Shown one piece after another: positions 1 through 10,377 of a DNA stretch of 64,000 nucleotides. The position numbers and the translations under genes are program-made. Source of the stretch: Leishmania donovani (lineage: Eukaryota; Euglenozoa; Kinetoplastea; Trypanosomatida; Trypanosomatidae); the NCBI RefSeq assembly GCF_000227135.1, contig NC_018263.1, forward strand, positions 2,074,259-2,138,258, in the 5' to 3' direction. The notes below the pieces were generated by a model, which did no database searches, was not told the DNA's origin, and worked only from the letters and a program-made list of their open reading frames with translations. Numbering within the stretch: the stretch's first letter is position 1; every line of letters begins with the position of its first letter.

Positions 1-246
1 GCCTATGGGTGTATTATTAGCGTACAGCATCGCGGGTGCTGCTGATTTGGCGTCTGTCTGTGCCGCACCATCCGCCAGTAGCGATTAGGGGAGCCTGGCA
101 GCAAATCAAAAAAAAACGAGAGAGGTGCTGCCTGCGTGCCGCTAGTCTCTCCTCATCCGGAGAGCCCACCCGCAGCAGCTGCCAGGGAGTGATATGCTGG
201 CGCGCGCGCGCGACCGCTGCGCATGTGGGCTGTGCGCGCGTGCGGA
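1..246 (-). mobile_element. Fragment of ingi-clade (DIRE-like) retroposon, copy 1
   Basis: Bases 1-246 match 31203-31448 without a visible difference; the two loci diverge at the next base. Read on the minus strand, positions 81 to 1 encode the beginning of an RNase H domain (an ADG motif with the first catalytic Asp, then MLYANNTPIG). Positions 246-82 correspond to the linker upstream of RNase H, which has an in-frame stop just before the domain. The element continues beyond the left edge of the window. The abrupt end at 246 suggests 5' truncation, as is usual for non-LTR retroposons. It lies downstream of the kinase-like gene, on the same strand. Confidence 0.65.
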
Positions 247-914
247 TTTCCGAAGAAGTGTCAATGACTGCGTATCCACATGAAAGCCGCCGAAGCGCTG
301 TGACTACATTATGCTTTTCGGCGTGTACGCCTTCCGCGCGATGTGCGCAAAGGAGCCCCCTCGCGTGCGTGTCGCGAGAGATGGTGGCGGGCGCGGCGCA
401 GAAGCACGAATGAAGTCGAGGGCCAGCAGGCCCAGTCTCTTTTCTATATCACGCATAAAAAGAAAGGAGTGGAAAAACGAAAAGAAGTTCGATGGGAAAG
501 GGAGTAAGCGAACAACAGCCAGAGAAAGAACAGCGAACAAAAAAGAAAAACGGTGGAAGCACATGCGCAACCGACACGCGCACACACACGCACACCAAGG
601 ACTAGATGGTATTCGAAAATCATAAGTTATAAACAGAGTTTTACATGGGAAAAAAGAGGTGCACGCCGTCAGTACAGGACACACACGCACACGCACACAC
701 CGATCCCCTGCGACAGGCCCGCCTCCGCAGAGGGGAGAAACCTAGTAACAAAGTACGGCGCTGAAGGTATAATGGCTACAGGGCATGGTATTGCCTCTGC
801 TTTAGCAGCCGCACACAAAGACAGGCAAAGGGGGACAACATAAAACGTCACTGGGGCCTGATGTCTCTTGTTTTTTTTGTTGTTTCTTTCGCTTAGGTGG
901 ATCCGACTGTGTAC
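247..914. other. Intergenic / 3' UTR region
   Basis: No convincing gene. The stretch is purine-rich as printed, with short CA runs around 575-595 and 680-700. It is expected to carry the 3' UTR of the kinase-like gene that ends at 915 and signals for the next gene to the left. Confidence 0.5.
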
Positions 915-3900
915 TCACTCGCCCCGGTAGACGTACGCGGCTTTGAGGTGCTCTAGGTTGGTTGAGGTCCACGAGAAACACAAGTGCGTGTGCAGCTCCT
1001 CCTCTGTCGGCGCCTCGATGCCGAAGGTCGGGTAGAAGTAATCGAAGAGCTCACGTAGCGCCTCAAAGGCATCCTCTTTCGTAGTCACTCGCCGCGCGCT
1101 GCCCCACGCGGCCACGTCCTTAGCGAGAGTTCCTTCGACGTCCACGTAGCGGCAGTACAGTTCGTTAAGCGGCCAGTACCGGCCAAAGCCATCGTCCTCG
1201 ATGCACGACTCAAGCACCGTTTCACCGATGTAACGGTTGCGCACGAGCTCTTCCACATTCGGTTGCATGCCTTGTCCTACATCGATGATGCAGATGAAGC
1301 GCAGCGGACCCAAGTTGGCATAATCTGCCACACCTGTCTCGGCGGGAAAGCGCAGGTAGTGTAACGACTCATCAGGTCCAAACTGGAAGCCGTACAGAAT
1401 ACCAGCGTGATACTGGCGTGACCCGCCCAGCGCCACAGCCTCCTCTGCGCTCTCCCTCAGGCGCGCGGTTTGCGCTGGCGGTCGCGCCACGTAGCGGTAC
1501 CCAATGTTGTCCCCACGGAGCTGATTGTTCAGCATCATATCCAGCACTTTCCAGTCGAACAGCATCTTGGCGGCGAGTTGGATAAAGAGGAACTGGAAAA
1601 GCTCACCATCGCGCAGGGGGGAGTTGAGCAGCTGGTCGTACAAGGGGTCGAAGTCGGCGTCCTGCTCCGTCAAGAACCGCCCCAGTGTACCGTCCATCAA
1701 GTCTGTGACTAAGTAGCACAACTTTGTTGTCGCGCCGTCGTCCCCGCGTCTCGCCTCGGCCGCGGCCTCTGCTGGTAGCCCCTTCGGCGTCTGCTGGCTC
1801 ACAATGAAGTCGTGGGCGCGGCCGCCGTAGCACACACCAAAGTCTTCCAGCTGATTCAACAAGACGTAGAACGCGACATCCGTGAGAGACTCTCGCACGT
1901 ACTGCTCGTGGTCCATGTCTTCGGGTATGACAAACACCTTTACCGCCACAGGGAGGCGCTGAGAGCCGTAGGTGCCGCTGTATACAAGGCCGCTGCCGCC
2001 TCGACCGAGAAACCGTAGCACCTCTACGTCAGTCGTAGCACCAGTGAAGATGGCGCAGTCGCCGGTGTGGATGTAATGACGCCAGCGCGTGATCAAGCCC
2101 TCCCACTTCGTACACGGGCTCAACGGACCAACAGAGGAGGCGCTTCGCAACTCGCTGCAGGGCGTCGTCGCCTCGTCCAATCCCACACCTTCGGCGTCTG
2201 CTACGACACGGAGTGGCGGCACCTCGACCCTTTTGGCATCCTCCTCCTGAGCCAAATCCACAGTAGAAACTAAGGCGGGTACGATGTCGGGGCTTTGCGC
2301 GGACGTGGCGCCGGCAGTATCATCAACAGGGCCCAAGTGCACCACCACGGGTGGGGCGCTCTTGGAGGCGCACAGCATCTCCTCCGATGACTTCGTGTCG
2401 GCCAGGTCATCTGCATCCAAGCAGCTGGGGAGCCCTGCATCTCTGTCTTGGTCACAATCAGAGCTGGCGCGCGTACCACCAGCACCTGGTAACACTTCGG
2501 TCACCGTGTCCATGGTCGCAAATGTCTCCGCTTGGAGCCCGATTTCTGTCAGCAACGGTCTAGTGGACGTGGAGGGTGTGGAGCTGGCTGTGGTCGTGTG
2601 CGCCGAGTCACCCGCCGGGATGCCCGAAAGAAGCGAACCACTTGGAGCTGAGTCGGCCAAGACGTCACCCGCAGGAGGTGCGCCAGCGGCAGCCGCCACG
2701 GAGGTGGCAGCGGCCGCTCGCTTGCTCGGCGGAACGAAGAAGCGGGAGAGGGATGCGCCAGTGAGCTGCAACGACGCCCCCGCAGTGACCTCACCGCAGC
2801 GAAAGAGGAGCGGCGCGAAGGGCAAAGCGCCGGCACGGGCGTCCCCGGTGGCGCGGCGCCACAGCTCACCACGAGTGCACCCGAACTGGCCTTTCATGTT
2901 GTCGAAGAGTGCTGCCAGCGCCAGGACGGCTGTTTCGGGGCTGCTGACCTCCACCGTTGTCGCCCACTGCGCCGCACCGCGGCCCGCGACGCCTAGGCAC
3001 GGCAACGTTTCACCGGCGCCAAAGAGCGGGAGCGAGGAGGTCTCCTGCAGCTCCGCTGGCGTCGCGTAGAGCGGCACCACCGCCTCCTCCAGGTTCAGCA
3101 GCGTCAGAAGGCGGGTGTGAGCGGGAAAAAGCAGCCACTCATCGTTCCTCGTAGGGTGCTCAAAGGCGACGTGGTGGCCACCACTCGAACGCGCGGCGAC
3201 AAGGTCGGAGCGAAGGTGCCGAGTTGCTTGCCCAGGTAGCGTGAAGGTCATACCGCGGAAGCGGACGTCGAAGTAGGCGCGAAAGAGTAGCTGCAGGTAG
3301 AAGAGCTGAAACACTTCGGCATCCGTGAAGGGCTGCGTCGTCAGCGACAACGGCCGGCGCATTACCCCCTTGCGAGACACGGGGAACATAACCGCCACCG
3401 GTACGAGCCGGGTGCGGCGACCATGCGTCCCTTTTTCGAGGGCACTGATCGCCGCTGCGGAGCAGCTCGCCTTCGCCTCGATGCGGATCCGCTGCTGCCC
3501 TACAAGGTCGTCCCAGCCGCACAGCTGGACCGCTGCGTAAGGGAAGTGGGCCACATCGCAGCAGCCGGCATCGCCGAGGGCCAGATACAGGGCGGCTGTG
3601 ACGCTGAAGCGCTTCCAGCGAGGCACGACCGGGACAGCGGTGGTCGCGAGCCGTCCGGCCTGCATGCCCATCGTGTTGCGGGCTGCGGTGCCCATGCTGT
3701 TCACGGCTGAGCCACCACCACCCATGGACGCACTTGCCAGCGACGACGGAGGAGGCGTTGCATCGAGCGCCGTGCCGCCGCCGCCTGCACCACCGAATGA
3801 CGCATTGGCGGAGCACAAGAACGTCGTCATGCCAGGGAGCGCCATTTCGTCGGCCGCCTCTCTTCCGAAGCCCAAGAGCGGTGCATTGTCCGTGGTGGCA

Positions 3901-5042
3901 GTCGTGTCGCTCTCCTCGACCGCGCCGCGCACGCGCACCGTCGGCTCTCGTGCAATGGCTGATGGCAGGACCTCGCTCGGCTCCCGCTGCTCGTCTAACA
4001 GAGGCAGCAGCAAAAACTCTGACCCGTCCCAGACGCAGTCCGGGTACGCCTTCAGCAAAGGCTGCAGTGGACTTGTTTCGCCCTGCGGTACCTCGACACG
4101 ATAGGTGCGTGCCTCAACGTCGCCGAGGTGCACAGCCAGCGTCTCTGCGCGCGATCGGCTACGGCGCGCTCTTGTGCTCTGCCGGCCATACGAACGCAGT
4201 GATGGCCGCGATGTTGACCGTCGGTCGGTGCTCTGAGCGGTGGTGCTGGCATGGCTAGACGCCATCCGCAGGCTTAGGCATGGAAGAAAAGTGCACAGTG
4301 GGGAATCATTGAAGGCGGCGGCGCCTAAAAAGTGAAGTATCTGGAGCGGATGCTGCTGATTCTCGGCTGCGCGGCCATCCGGCTCCCCGAAGGTGGGCGG
4401 AAACGGCGCCGCGCCGCGGTCGCCTCGACGCAGCTGCCACCGGAGCGAAATCTTGCCGAGCCCCTCTGCTCCAGAGCTGCTACCACCCGGCGCAGCCCAT
4501 GTTGGGCCGAACGTCGAAAACTCAGAGTGCTGCGGGCTCGAGACGGAGGCCACAGGCTGCCGAGGTGCACGATCGGGGGCTGCTGTCAAAATAAGCGGCT
4601 GCCACGCCTCGAGCGACAAGAGATGCGCTTGCCGATCATGCCGGAGTGATGCTGAAGGCGGCGCGGCTTGCAGGCGCGCCAGAGTTTGGTTGGCCGCTGC
4701 GGCCGCCTCCCTCTCCGTAGCGGAGCGAGGCGAGCGGTATCGGCACCGCTGCGCAGCAGCCGCACAACCAGGAAGAGCGTTCAGCGGTCGTACAGGAGCA
4801 AATGCAGATCTAGAGTCTAGGTGGGTGGTAGTCGATGTTTTTCGAGCTGCAGGCGGCAACGGCTGAAGGTCCGCTTGGCGTGGTGATCCGTTCCTGCAGG
4901 TGCCTCCGTGCATCAAGCGACGTCCACCATGAGCATCAAGCGAGTGCTGGTATGGTGGTCGAGGGACAATGTAGAAAGCCTGCACTGGGTTCTCGAGCAC
5001 CGCCTCCCGCACACGAGGGGCTTCATGAATAATGGAGCCCAT
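915..5042 (-). CDS. Protein kinase-like protein, probable pseudokinase
   Basis: A 1375-residue ORF if read from the ATG at 5042. The N-terminal half is low complexity (Ala, Ser, Pro, Arg) and contains no domain I recognise. A kinase-like fold occupies about residues 1000-1375: a glycine loop GRGGSG near 1011 and a VAVK lysine near 1029. The catalytic-loop position reads NNQLRGDN (near 1175), so the HRD aspartate appears to be Gln, and DFG is replaced by DVG (near 1255). ATP binding may be retained, but phosphotransfer is doubtful. A second good start is the ATG at 4265 (MASSHAS), preceded by a pyrimidine stretch and an AG at 4274-4273; this would remove 259 poorly structured residues. Which start is used is uncertain. 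Substrates and role are unknown. Confidence 0.75.
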   Translation of the reverse strand: MGSIIHEAPRVREAVLENPVQAFYIVPRPPYQHSLDAHGGRRLMHGGTCRNGSPRQADLQPLPPAARKTSTTTHLDSRSAFAPVRPLNALPGCAAAAQRCRYRSPRSATEREAAAAANQTLARLQAAPPSASLRHDRQAHLLSLEAWQPLILTAAPDRAPRQPVASVSSPQHSEFSTFGPTWAAPGGSSSGAEGLGKISLRWQLRRGDRGAAPFPPTFGEPDGRAAENQQHPLQILHFLGAAAFNDSPLCTFLPCLSLRMASSHASTTAQSTDRRSTSRPSLRSYGRQSTRARRSRSRAETLAVHLGDVEARTYRVEVPQGETSPLQPLLKAYPDCVWDGSEFLLLPLLDEQREPSEVLPSAIAREPTVRVRGAVEESDTTATTDNAPLLGFGREAADEMALPGMTTFLCSANASFGGAGGGGTALDATPPPSSLASASMGGGGSAVNSMGTAARNTMGMQAGRLATTAVPVVPRWKRFSVTAALYLALGDAGCCDVAHFPYAAVQLCGWDDLVGQQRIRIEAKASCSAAAISALEKGTHGRRTRLVPVAVMFPVSRKGVMRRPLSLTTQPFTDAEVFQLFYLQLLFRAYFDVRFRGMTFTLPGQATRHLRSDLVAARSSGGHHVAFEHPTRNDEWLLFPAHTRLLTLLNLEEAVVPLYATPAELQETSSLPLFGAGETLPCLGVAGRGAAQWATTVEVSSPETAVLALAALFDNMKGQFGCTRGELWRRATGDARAGALPFAPLLFRCGEVTAGASLQLTGASLSRFFVPPSKRAAAATSVAAAAGAPPAGDVLADSAPSGSLLSGIPAGDSAHTTTASSTPSTSTRPLLTEIGLQAETFATMDTVTEVLPGAGGTRASSDCDQDRDAGLPSCLDADDLADTKSSEEMLCASKSAPPVVVHLGPVDDTAGATSAQSPDIVPALVSTVDLAQEEDAKRVEVPPLRVVADAEGVGLDEATTPCSELRSASSVGPLSPCTKWEGLITRWRHYIHTGDCAIFTGATTDVEVLRFLGRGGSGLVYSGTYGSQRLPVAVKVFVIPEDMDHEQYVRESLTDVAFYVLLNQLEDFGVCYGGRAHDFIVSQQTPKGLPAEAAAEARRGDDGATTKLCYLVTDLMDGTLGRFLTEQDADFDPLYDQLLNSPLRDGELFQFLFIQLAAKMLFDWKVLDMMLNNQLRGDNIGYRYVARPPAQTARLRESAEEAVALGGSRQYHAGILYGFQFGPDESLHYLRFPAETGVADYANLGPLRFICIIDVGQGMQPNVEELVRNRYIGETVLESCIEDDGFGRYWPLNELYCRYVDVEGTLAKDVAAWGSARRVTTKEDAFEALRELFDYFYPTFGIEAPTEEELHTHLCFSWTSTNLEHLKAAYVYRGE

Positions 5043-6044
5043 TACTCCAAAGGAGGCAACGGAGAGAAGGGAAGGGTAGTCCTAGACGCAGAGGTGTGTG
5101 TGGTGGTGCCTCGGCGGAGGCGCGAGTGGCTGAGCGAGAAGCCTCTGCCGGCCCCTTCTCGTGATGCACAAGGGAATCGAAAGATCAAAGACGCGCGAAA
5201 GACACGAGGTGACCGGGGGTACCACCGAAACGCCAATCGAAAAAAAAAACGCGTGACACAACTACCTAGTGCAGAAACAAAAACAAGGCGTGGAGGATAG
5301 TATACATCGGAGCGAGTTTTGGGATATGGATGAGTAAGGGTATGTGCGTGTGTGCGTGAGGTAGAGTGGTGAGAGTGGACAAGAAAAAGGGGGTACGAAA
5401 TAAGAGGGGAGGTCGTGTATAAACCAGCAGGCACCACCCACAGTGAGAGAGAAGTGTCTGCCTCGCGGATGCTGTGGTTCAGCTGCAGGGCGGGTGAAGC
5501 CGCAATGAGCACGCCAAGAAAACCAAAAAATAGATACAAATGAAGCAGCGGAGTTGCAGCGGCGGTAAGCTTGTATGGACGCACAAGAGAGCTGCCAGGC
5601 ACAAGCACTCGCGCACTCGCACACTGATGTGATGAGGCTGGCTGCAAGCGGTGGGATGGGGACAGGGAAGGAGAAAAGGAGCACAACAAAGCAAACACGC
5701 TGCGGCGCGTAGGGTGCAGAGGGAGAGAGAAGAGGACAAAATAGAAGAGAAACATGTCATATGAAATACATGCAAAAAGGAAGCGAAGGAGCTGAGCAGC
5801 GAGGAGGTGATGGCCACACACACACACACGTCAGTGTTGAGGCGGTAGCAGCAACCAAAAAAAAAGCACAAGAAAAGCACATGCCCCCCTACATGTGCAT
5901 CGGTGATGAGTAAAAGAAGGGCGGCACGGTTGAGCTCCCTTCCGCCGTGAGGGCGCTTCATGTTGGTGGCAGCCTTTTGCCCTCACCATTCCCTAACGCG
6001 CTCTCTCCAGCAGCCTCGGCGTCTCCCTCCTCATGGCACGTGTC

Positions 6045-6075
<31 letters not shown>

Positions 6076-6487
6076 CACATCGCATGTCGGTGCAACGATT
6101 GCTCCCGTCAACCATTTCATCATTTACTTGTGAGCTTTCTCTGCGATGAGGTGGCTCCCTCGCCTCCTCTCTCCTTAAACGCGAAGGCGCAATTTTTCTT
6201 TCGGCAGCCTCGGTCATGAGGGTGATCGCGCCAAAGGCCGAGAAGGGAGAACACACACAAATGCCAGGGCGCTCGGCACTCGTGCAAGAAAAGAGTGTGC
6301 CGAGAGGAGCAGGGACGGAGAGAAAAAGGCGGACGAGTTAAGTCGTGCCTGGGCACAGTAAAAGCAAGGAGGAGGCGAGCACAGCGACGCGGCGCACGAA
6401 AGGAGCGAAAGGAAACGATGGGGAAGGCAAAAGTGAAAAGCGTGCGCAGCAGTGGAGAAGCAACAAAATCGTAGGACATGAGCCTTT
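5043..6487. other. Intergenic region
   Basis: No gene is supported. The minus strand is pyrimidine-rich, so long hydrophobic ORFs appear here by composition only. A (TG)n run is at 6051-6075. Probably contains the 3' UTR of the gene at 6488-7603 and the splice-acceptor region of the kinase-like gene. Confidence 0.5.
6051..6075. repeat. (TG)n microsatellite
   Basis: About 12 uninterrupted TG units in the spacer downstream of the RbfA-like gene. Confidence 0.9.
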
Positions 6488-7603
6488 TTAGCGGACGTAG
6501 GCGGGAGGCGCGCCAATCTGCGGGGCCACGCTTCGTCCACTCATGTCCCGCTCCGACTCCCGCTGATTCTTCTTCGCCGCCAGGCGTCGCTGCTCATATT
6601 CCTCCAAGTCCTTGCGCATGCGCCGCGTCTTGACCGCCTTTTCCTCCTTGCTCCAGAGGTACGGCATGAACCATGGGATGTTGCGCATGCGCTGGTTCAC
6701 CGTGTCCATCTCCTTCAGATACCTGACCCGCATCTCCAGCGTCGACGAGTTGTCGCTGGCGTACGCGTGCATCTCCTCTGTCAGCTCACGCGGCAGTTCG
6801 CGCTCCAGCCTGCCACCGTTACAGATCCATGCAATCTGCGGAATGTTCGGCCGGGTTCGAATGCGCTCCATGATGAGCCGCTGCACCCAGTGATTGAGGC
6901 GGTGCAGTTGCGGCTCCATCGCAAAGCGCGCGGCCGGGTCAACGGTGGCCCACACGATGTACACCGACTTGGAGCGGCGTGACGCGATCACCTCCTCGAT
7001 GATCAGCTGCGCAAAGTCGATCTGCTCGGCGATGTGGGCAGGGCAGGCTTTGAGGGAGCGCCTAAGATGATAGGCAATCTTATCCGCGAAGGTCTGCGCG
7101 GACGGTGACATGTTTGCTCGGTGGCGCAGATAGCGAACCTCCTTGCTTAGCATCCCATCCGGCTCAGGCGCGCGAGGCCACAGCTTTCCCTCGGCGAGCT
7201 TGCGCGCTGCCAGCGGCGTGAAGGGCACGGGAGGAGCCTCGTACTTGGCTGCTTGCTGCAGCGAGTCGTACTTTAGTGCCTCGCGCTCCGAAAAGCCGAA
7301 GCTCTTGCTGTTGCGTAGAGGCTCCAAGTCACCAAGGCCTTGAAGAGCGTATGTCGTATTCAGCTTCACTCCCTCGCGATCGAGTCGAGACCCGGTCGAG
7401 TAGAGGCGCTGCTCGACATAACGGTACGACGACTGGTTGGCGGGGTTGATGTTGCGCACCTGCAGCACTGAGCGAATGGTCTCGTCACGCTGCGCTTTTG
7501 TCTGCTTTAGCGGAAGCACGGATGGGTTTCGAAATCGGTGACGTAGCTTGGTTTGATACTTCATGGAGCGCTTGCTCATGAGTGCCATGCTCGTGGTCCA
7601 CAT
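6488..7603 (-). CDS. Putative mitochondrial ribosome-binding factor A-like protein
   Basis: 371 residues from the ATG at 7603. The N-terminus (MWTTSMALMSKRSMKYQTKL) is basic and amphipathic with few acidic residues, as in mitochondrial presequences. At roughly residues 170-265 a segment runs from HLRRSL and a helix IDFAQLIIEEVI, through SKSVYIVWATVDP, to HWVQRLIMERIRTRPNIPQIAWI. This order (helix, beta strand VYIVW, helix ending RxRPNIPQIxW) resembles the KH-like fold of RbfA, which binds the small ribosomal subunit during maturation. The C-terminus is a charged helical tail rich in Arg, Lys and Glu. Assignment is by motif only; a kinetoplastid-specific mitoribosomal protein is an alternative. 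Confidence 0.55.
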   Translation of the reverse strand: MWTTSMALMSKRSMKYQTKLRHRFRNPSVLPLKQTKAQRDETIRSVLQVRNINPANQSSYRYVEQRLYSTGSRLDREGVKLNTTYALQGLGDLEPLRNSKSFGFSEREALKYDSLQQAAKYEAPPVPFTPLAARKLAEGKLWPRAPEPDGMLSKEVRYLRHRANMSPSAQTFADKIAYHLRRSLKACPAHIAEQIDFAQLIIEEVIASRRSKSVYIVWATVDPAARFAMEPQLHRLNHWVQRLIMERIRTRPNIPQIAWICNGGRLERELPRELTEEMHAYASDNSSTLEMRVRYLKEMDTVNQRMRNIPWFMPYLWSKEEKAVKTRRMRKDLEEYEQRRLAAKKNQRESERDMSGRSVAPQIGAPPAYVR

Positions 7604-8436
7604 GGCTGATCAACGTGTGAAAGATCCCGGATGGCCTTGCGCTCGCGTACGCAATACTCAACCGAGCTCGAAGCAAGGAGAAAGGGGAAGTTGGTCCTAA
7701 GGACAAGAGAGCAGCAACAAGACCCCGCAAGAAGAGGAGGTAGAGAAGTGAGACGGTGTGTGGCGGAAAGGCGCTCGCATTTCACGAAAAGAGAAACAAG
7801 GCGGTGCTCAGAGGGTTGCGAGAGCAGGAGACGCAATGTGGCGGTGGAAGAGCATTCAGGTCGGAAATATCGTAGCCTCCCTCCTCCCCGCCTTCACCCC
7901 CTTGTGCTACGAGAGAGACGTACACACATATATCATCATCGCATGCGTGCTCTAGTCACGCAAGGAACATGGCGCAAACAGAGATCCTGGACGCTGCTAG
8001 ACTTTTCTTTCGTTGCCGTTGCGTTCCAGGGGGCTATTCCTGATTCGTGAGTACATGTGAAGTCGACGCCACGCTGCCGACGCAGGCCCACAAAGTGGAG
8101 AATGGGCGAGCCACGCAAGAGGCAAACGGTGTCTGTGCATGCGTATGTGTATGTGTGTGTTTGTGTGTGTGTGTCTGTCTATGGCTTCGCTCCGCCGTCG
8201 CGAACGCCCACCCATGCAAGTGAAGGCGTGAATTGCCAAATGGGAGATAGAGGGGCAAGACCAGCAATCCTGGGTCTCAGAGAAGGACGCATGATAGCTA
8301 CAGACACAACCACACAGCACTCACTGGCCGACATACAAGCACGTACACGCATCAAGACGCTGCCTCGCCCCTCTCCCTTCCACACGCGTCGGCGACGTAT
8401 GCCCTTCTCCCCTACGACGCTGTACTGTTGGCAGTC
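7604..8436. other. Intergenic region
   Basis: No gene is supported. It holds a TG-rich tract near 8140-8180 and A/G-rich stretches corresponding to pyrimidine tracts on the transcribed strand. Confidence 0.5.
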
Positions 8437-10377
8437 CTAACCGGATTGAGTGACGCATTCCATGTCTAACGAAGCAGCAGTGCTTTTTTTCGCCACCTCC
8501 TGACGCGCCTTACGCACCTTCGACACCTCGCACTCGGGAATGACAGCAACGTAGATTCGGCGGCCGTGATGGAGCGAGGTGAGGGTGTACTGTGGGCAGC
8601 TCATTTTCGCCAACATTGCGTACAGCGTCTGCAAGTGTTCCTTGACAGACCCACGCACGACCACCGCCGTGCTGCAGGCGCTCGACGCCTGTCGTGCAGG
8701 AGGCACCACATCGCAGAGGGAAGCAGCGGTGCCAACCACGTTGTGGCGAGTTGCCGCCGTGTAAGCGCGATAGAAGTCTGCCTCCTCAGCTCGCATCGTG
8801 CGCGGATCCAGCTGCTGCCGAAACTGCGCAGCGCTCCCCTCCTCCGCTGCCCGCCTCTTCGGTTCAGACTCCTCTGTCCGTGTGGCAGCCCCGTTGACGG
8901 CAGCGCCTTCCCGCACCGGCTGCACAAGATGCTGGGAGTCGTCAGCGTCTCTATAAGCGGATGCCGCCGTGTTCTGCGCGACTACTGACGCTGCAGCCGC
9001 ACTGGTGTGAGCTGCGGGCTCGTTGACTCCGCGGGCGTTGACATCGTGCGGCGAGGCGCCGTGCGAGCCGTCCTCCCTTCTTCCAAAGTCGAGCAGCGAG
9101 TCATCGAGTACCTCGCGTGCGGCGAGAAACGCGATCTCCAAGTCCTGCGAGCGGGCCTGCACGCTGCTGATATTGTCGTCCACAATCATCAGAGACCGGA
9201 CGTTCGCGAGTTGGGGCATCAGATACCCTGTACAGCCCTTCCACTCCCCCTCGAGCGGCTCACGACGCAGTGTGCGGACGCCGTCGCCAGCCATAAAGGC
9301 GTTGAAGGAGGCACACTGGGACATGAGGAACGGAAGTACCTCTGCGATGAGCTCGAAGCACGGCCCCAGAGACTCGGGAACCGTGTCAGGGTAGTCCGTG
9401 TTCCTGTCAGCAGTTGATGTAGCGACACTGTTGGAAATTGTGTCAGCGTTGGGCGCCGCGCTGCCCACGGATGCGTCCTCGGTTGTGAGAGCGGCATCAT
9501 CAGTGGTACCGACAAAGGTGGCGCCACGCCATCCCGTCACCCGTTCCACGTACTCCGTCACGCATGGGAACTTGTCCGCCAGCATCGAAGACGGCGGGTC
9601 GTCCATGAGGAAGAGACTGGAGAAGGCGGCACCGAGCGTAACGTCGGCCAGGGTCGGGTGCGGGGTGCCAAGCAGAAAGTGTTCGTTCGGATGCTCGCGC
9701 AGGTGTGCCTCGAGCGCCGCGCAGAAGCGCTGGAAGTGGTCCTCCATAAACGGTGCCGTCACCTCCGACGCACCCGTCGCCGAGACCAACTGCTTCATCG
9801 CTTCGCGAAACCGTGGTGCCATAGCGCGGGCGAATCCGATTCCTGGGATCGGGAAGAAGTAGCGCACGTATCCCTCCAGCACATCCAATGCGTCGCCACG
9901 GATGTAGCGAAACATGGCACCCGTCTTCGCGAGCCACCAGCACGTGTACACCACCACGCACCAAGAAGCCAAGTGCAGCTGCGGATGCGTTTCTTTTCGG
10001 ACCAGGATCCTCTGCGTGCGCGGAGCTGCCGTCGCAGCACCACTCGCGTGCAGAGCGCCGCATCTACCGTAGTTGTCCTTACCAGTGTAGCTGACTTCGC
10101 CCTTCGCGGTGCGAGCGACAGCCTCGACGTCCTCGTCCAGCTCCGCCGCTTCTGCCAGCTGCCAAACCTGCAGCGGAGAAGCGCCGCTAGGCGTCAACGT
10201 GCAGAAAACGCTGCGGGCACGGAAATACAATGAATACAGCAAGGTGGTGGTGAAACTTCTGCAGTACACCCGAAAAGGGAGCTGCTTGAGCCGGAGGTAG
10301 GTGACATGCTGATGCAGCGACAACGTGTAGGGAGAGCCGAACACGCGAAATGGCGTCGCTGTTGGTCTACCGCCCAT
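8437..10377 (-). CDS. Large GST-fold protein
   Basis: 646 residues from the ATG at 10377 (MGGRPTATPF); the frame is open slightly further upstream but only from a GTG. The N-terminus FRVFGSPYTLSLHQHVTYLR resembles the first strand and helix of a thioredoxin-like GST N-domain. About residues 180-300 look like a GST C-terminal helical domain, including FLLGTPHPTLADVTLGAAF, the typical 'G..PTLADV' signature, followed by FPCVTEYVERVTGW. The remaining half has a possible second helical region and a C-terminal segment SLHHGRRIYVAVIPE. This is far longer than a usual GST (about 200-250 residues). Glutathione chemistry is not established; many such proteins (elongation factor 1B gamma, metaxins) use the fold for binding. 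Confidence 0.65.
   Translation of the reverse strand: MGGRPTATPFRVFGSPYTLSLHQHVTYLRLKQLPFRVYCRSFTTTLLYSLYFRARSVFCTLTPSGASPLQVWQLAEAAELDEDVEAVARTAKGEVSYTGKDNYGRCGALHASGAATAAPRTQRILVRKETHPQLHLASWCVVVYTCWWLAKTGAMFRYIRGDALDVLEGYVRYFFPIPGIGFARAMAPRFREAMKQLVSATGASEVTAPFMEDHFQRFCAALEAHLREHPNEHFLLGTPHPTLADVTLGAAFSSLFLMDDPPSSMLADKFPCVTEYVERVTGWRGATFVGTTDDAALTTEDASVGSAAPNADTISNSVATSTADRNTDYPDTVPESLGPCFELIAEVLPFLMSQCASFNAFMAGDGVRTLRREPLEGEWKGCTGYLMPQLANVRSLMIVDDNISSVQARSQDLEIAFLAAREVLDDSLLDFGRREDGSHGASPHDVNARGVNEPAAHTSAAAASVVAQNTAASAYRDADDSQHLVQPVREGAAVNGAATRTEESEPKRRAAEEGSAAQFRQQLDPRTMRAEEADFYRAYTAATRHNVVGTAASLCDVVPPARQASSACSTAVVVRGSVKEHLQTLYAMLAKMSCPQYTLTSLHHGRRIYVAVIPECEVSKVRKARQEVAKKSTAASLDMECVTQSG

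Noticed and set aside
2284..3069. 261-codon plus-strand frame
   Set aside because: Antisense to the kinase-like gene; GC-rich coding DNA commonly leaves the opposite frame open. Ala/Ser-rich with no motif.
5042..5827. Long open frame on the minus strand with hydrophobic, Ser/Leu/Phe-rich product
   Set aside because: It lies in a pyrimidine-rich spacer; such composition yields Leu/Ser/Phe/Pro frames without stops. No motif and no good homology pattern.
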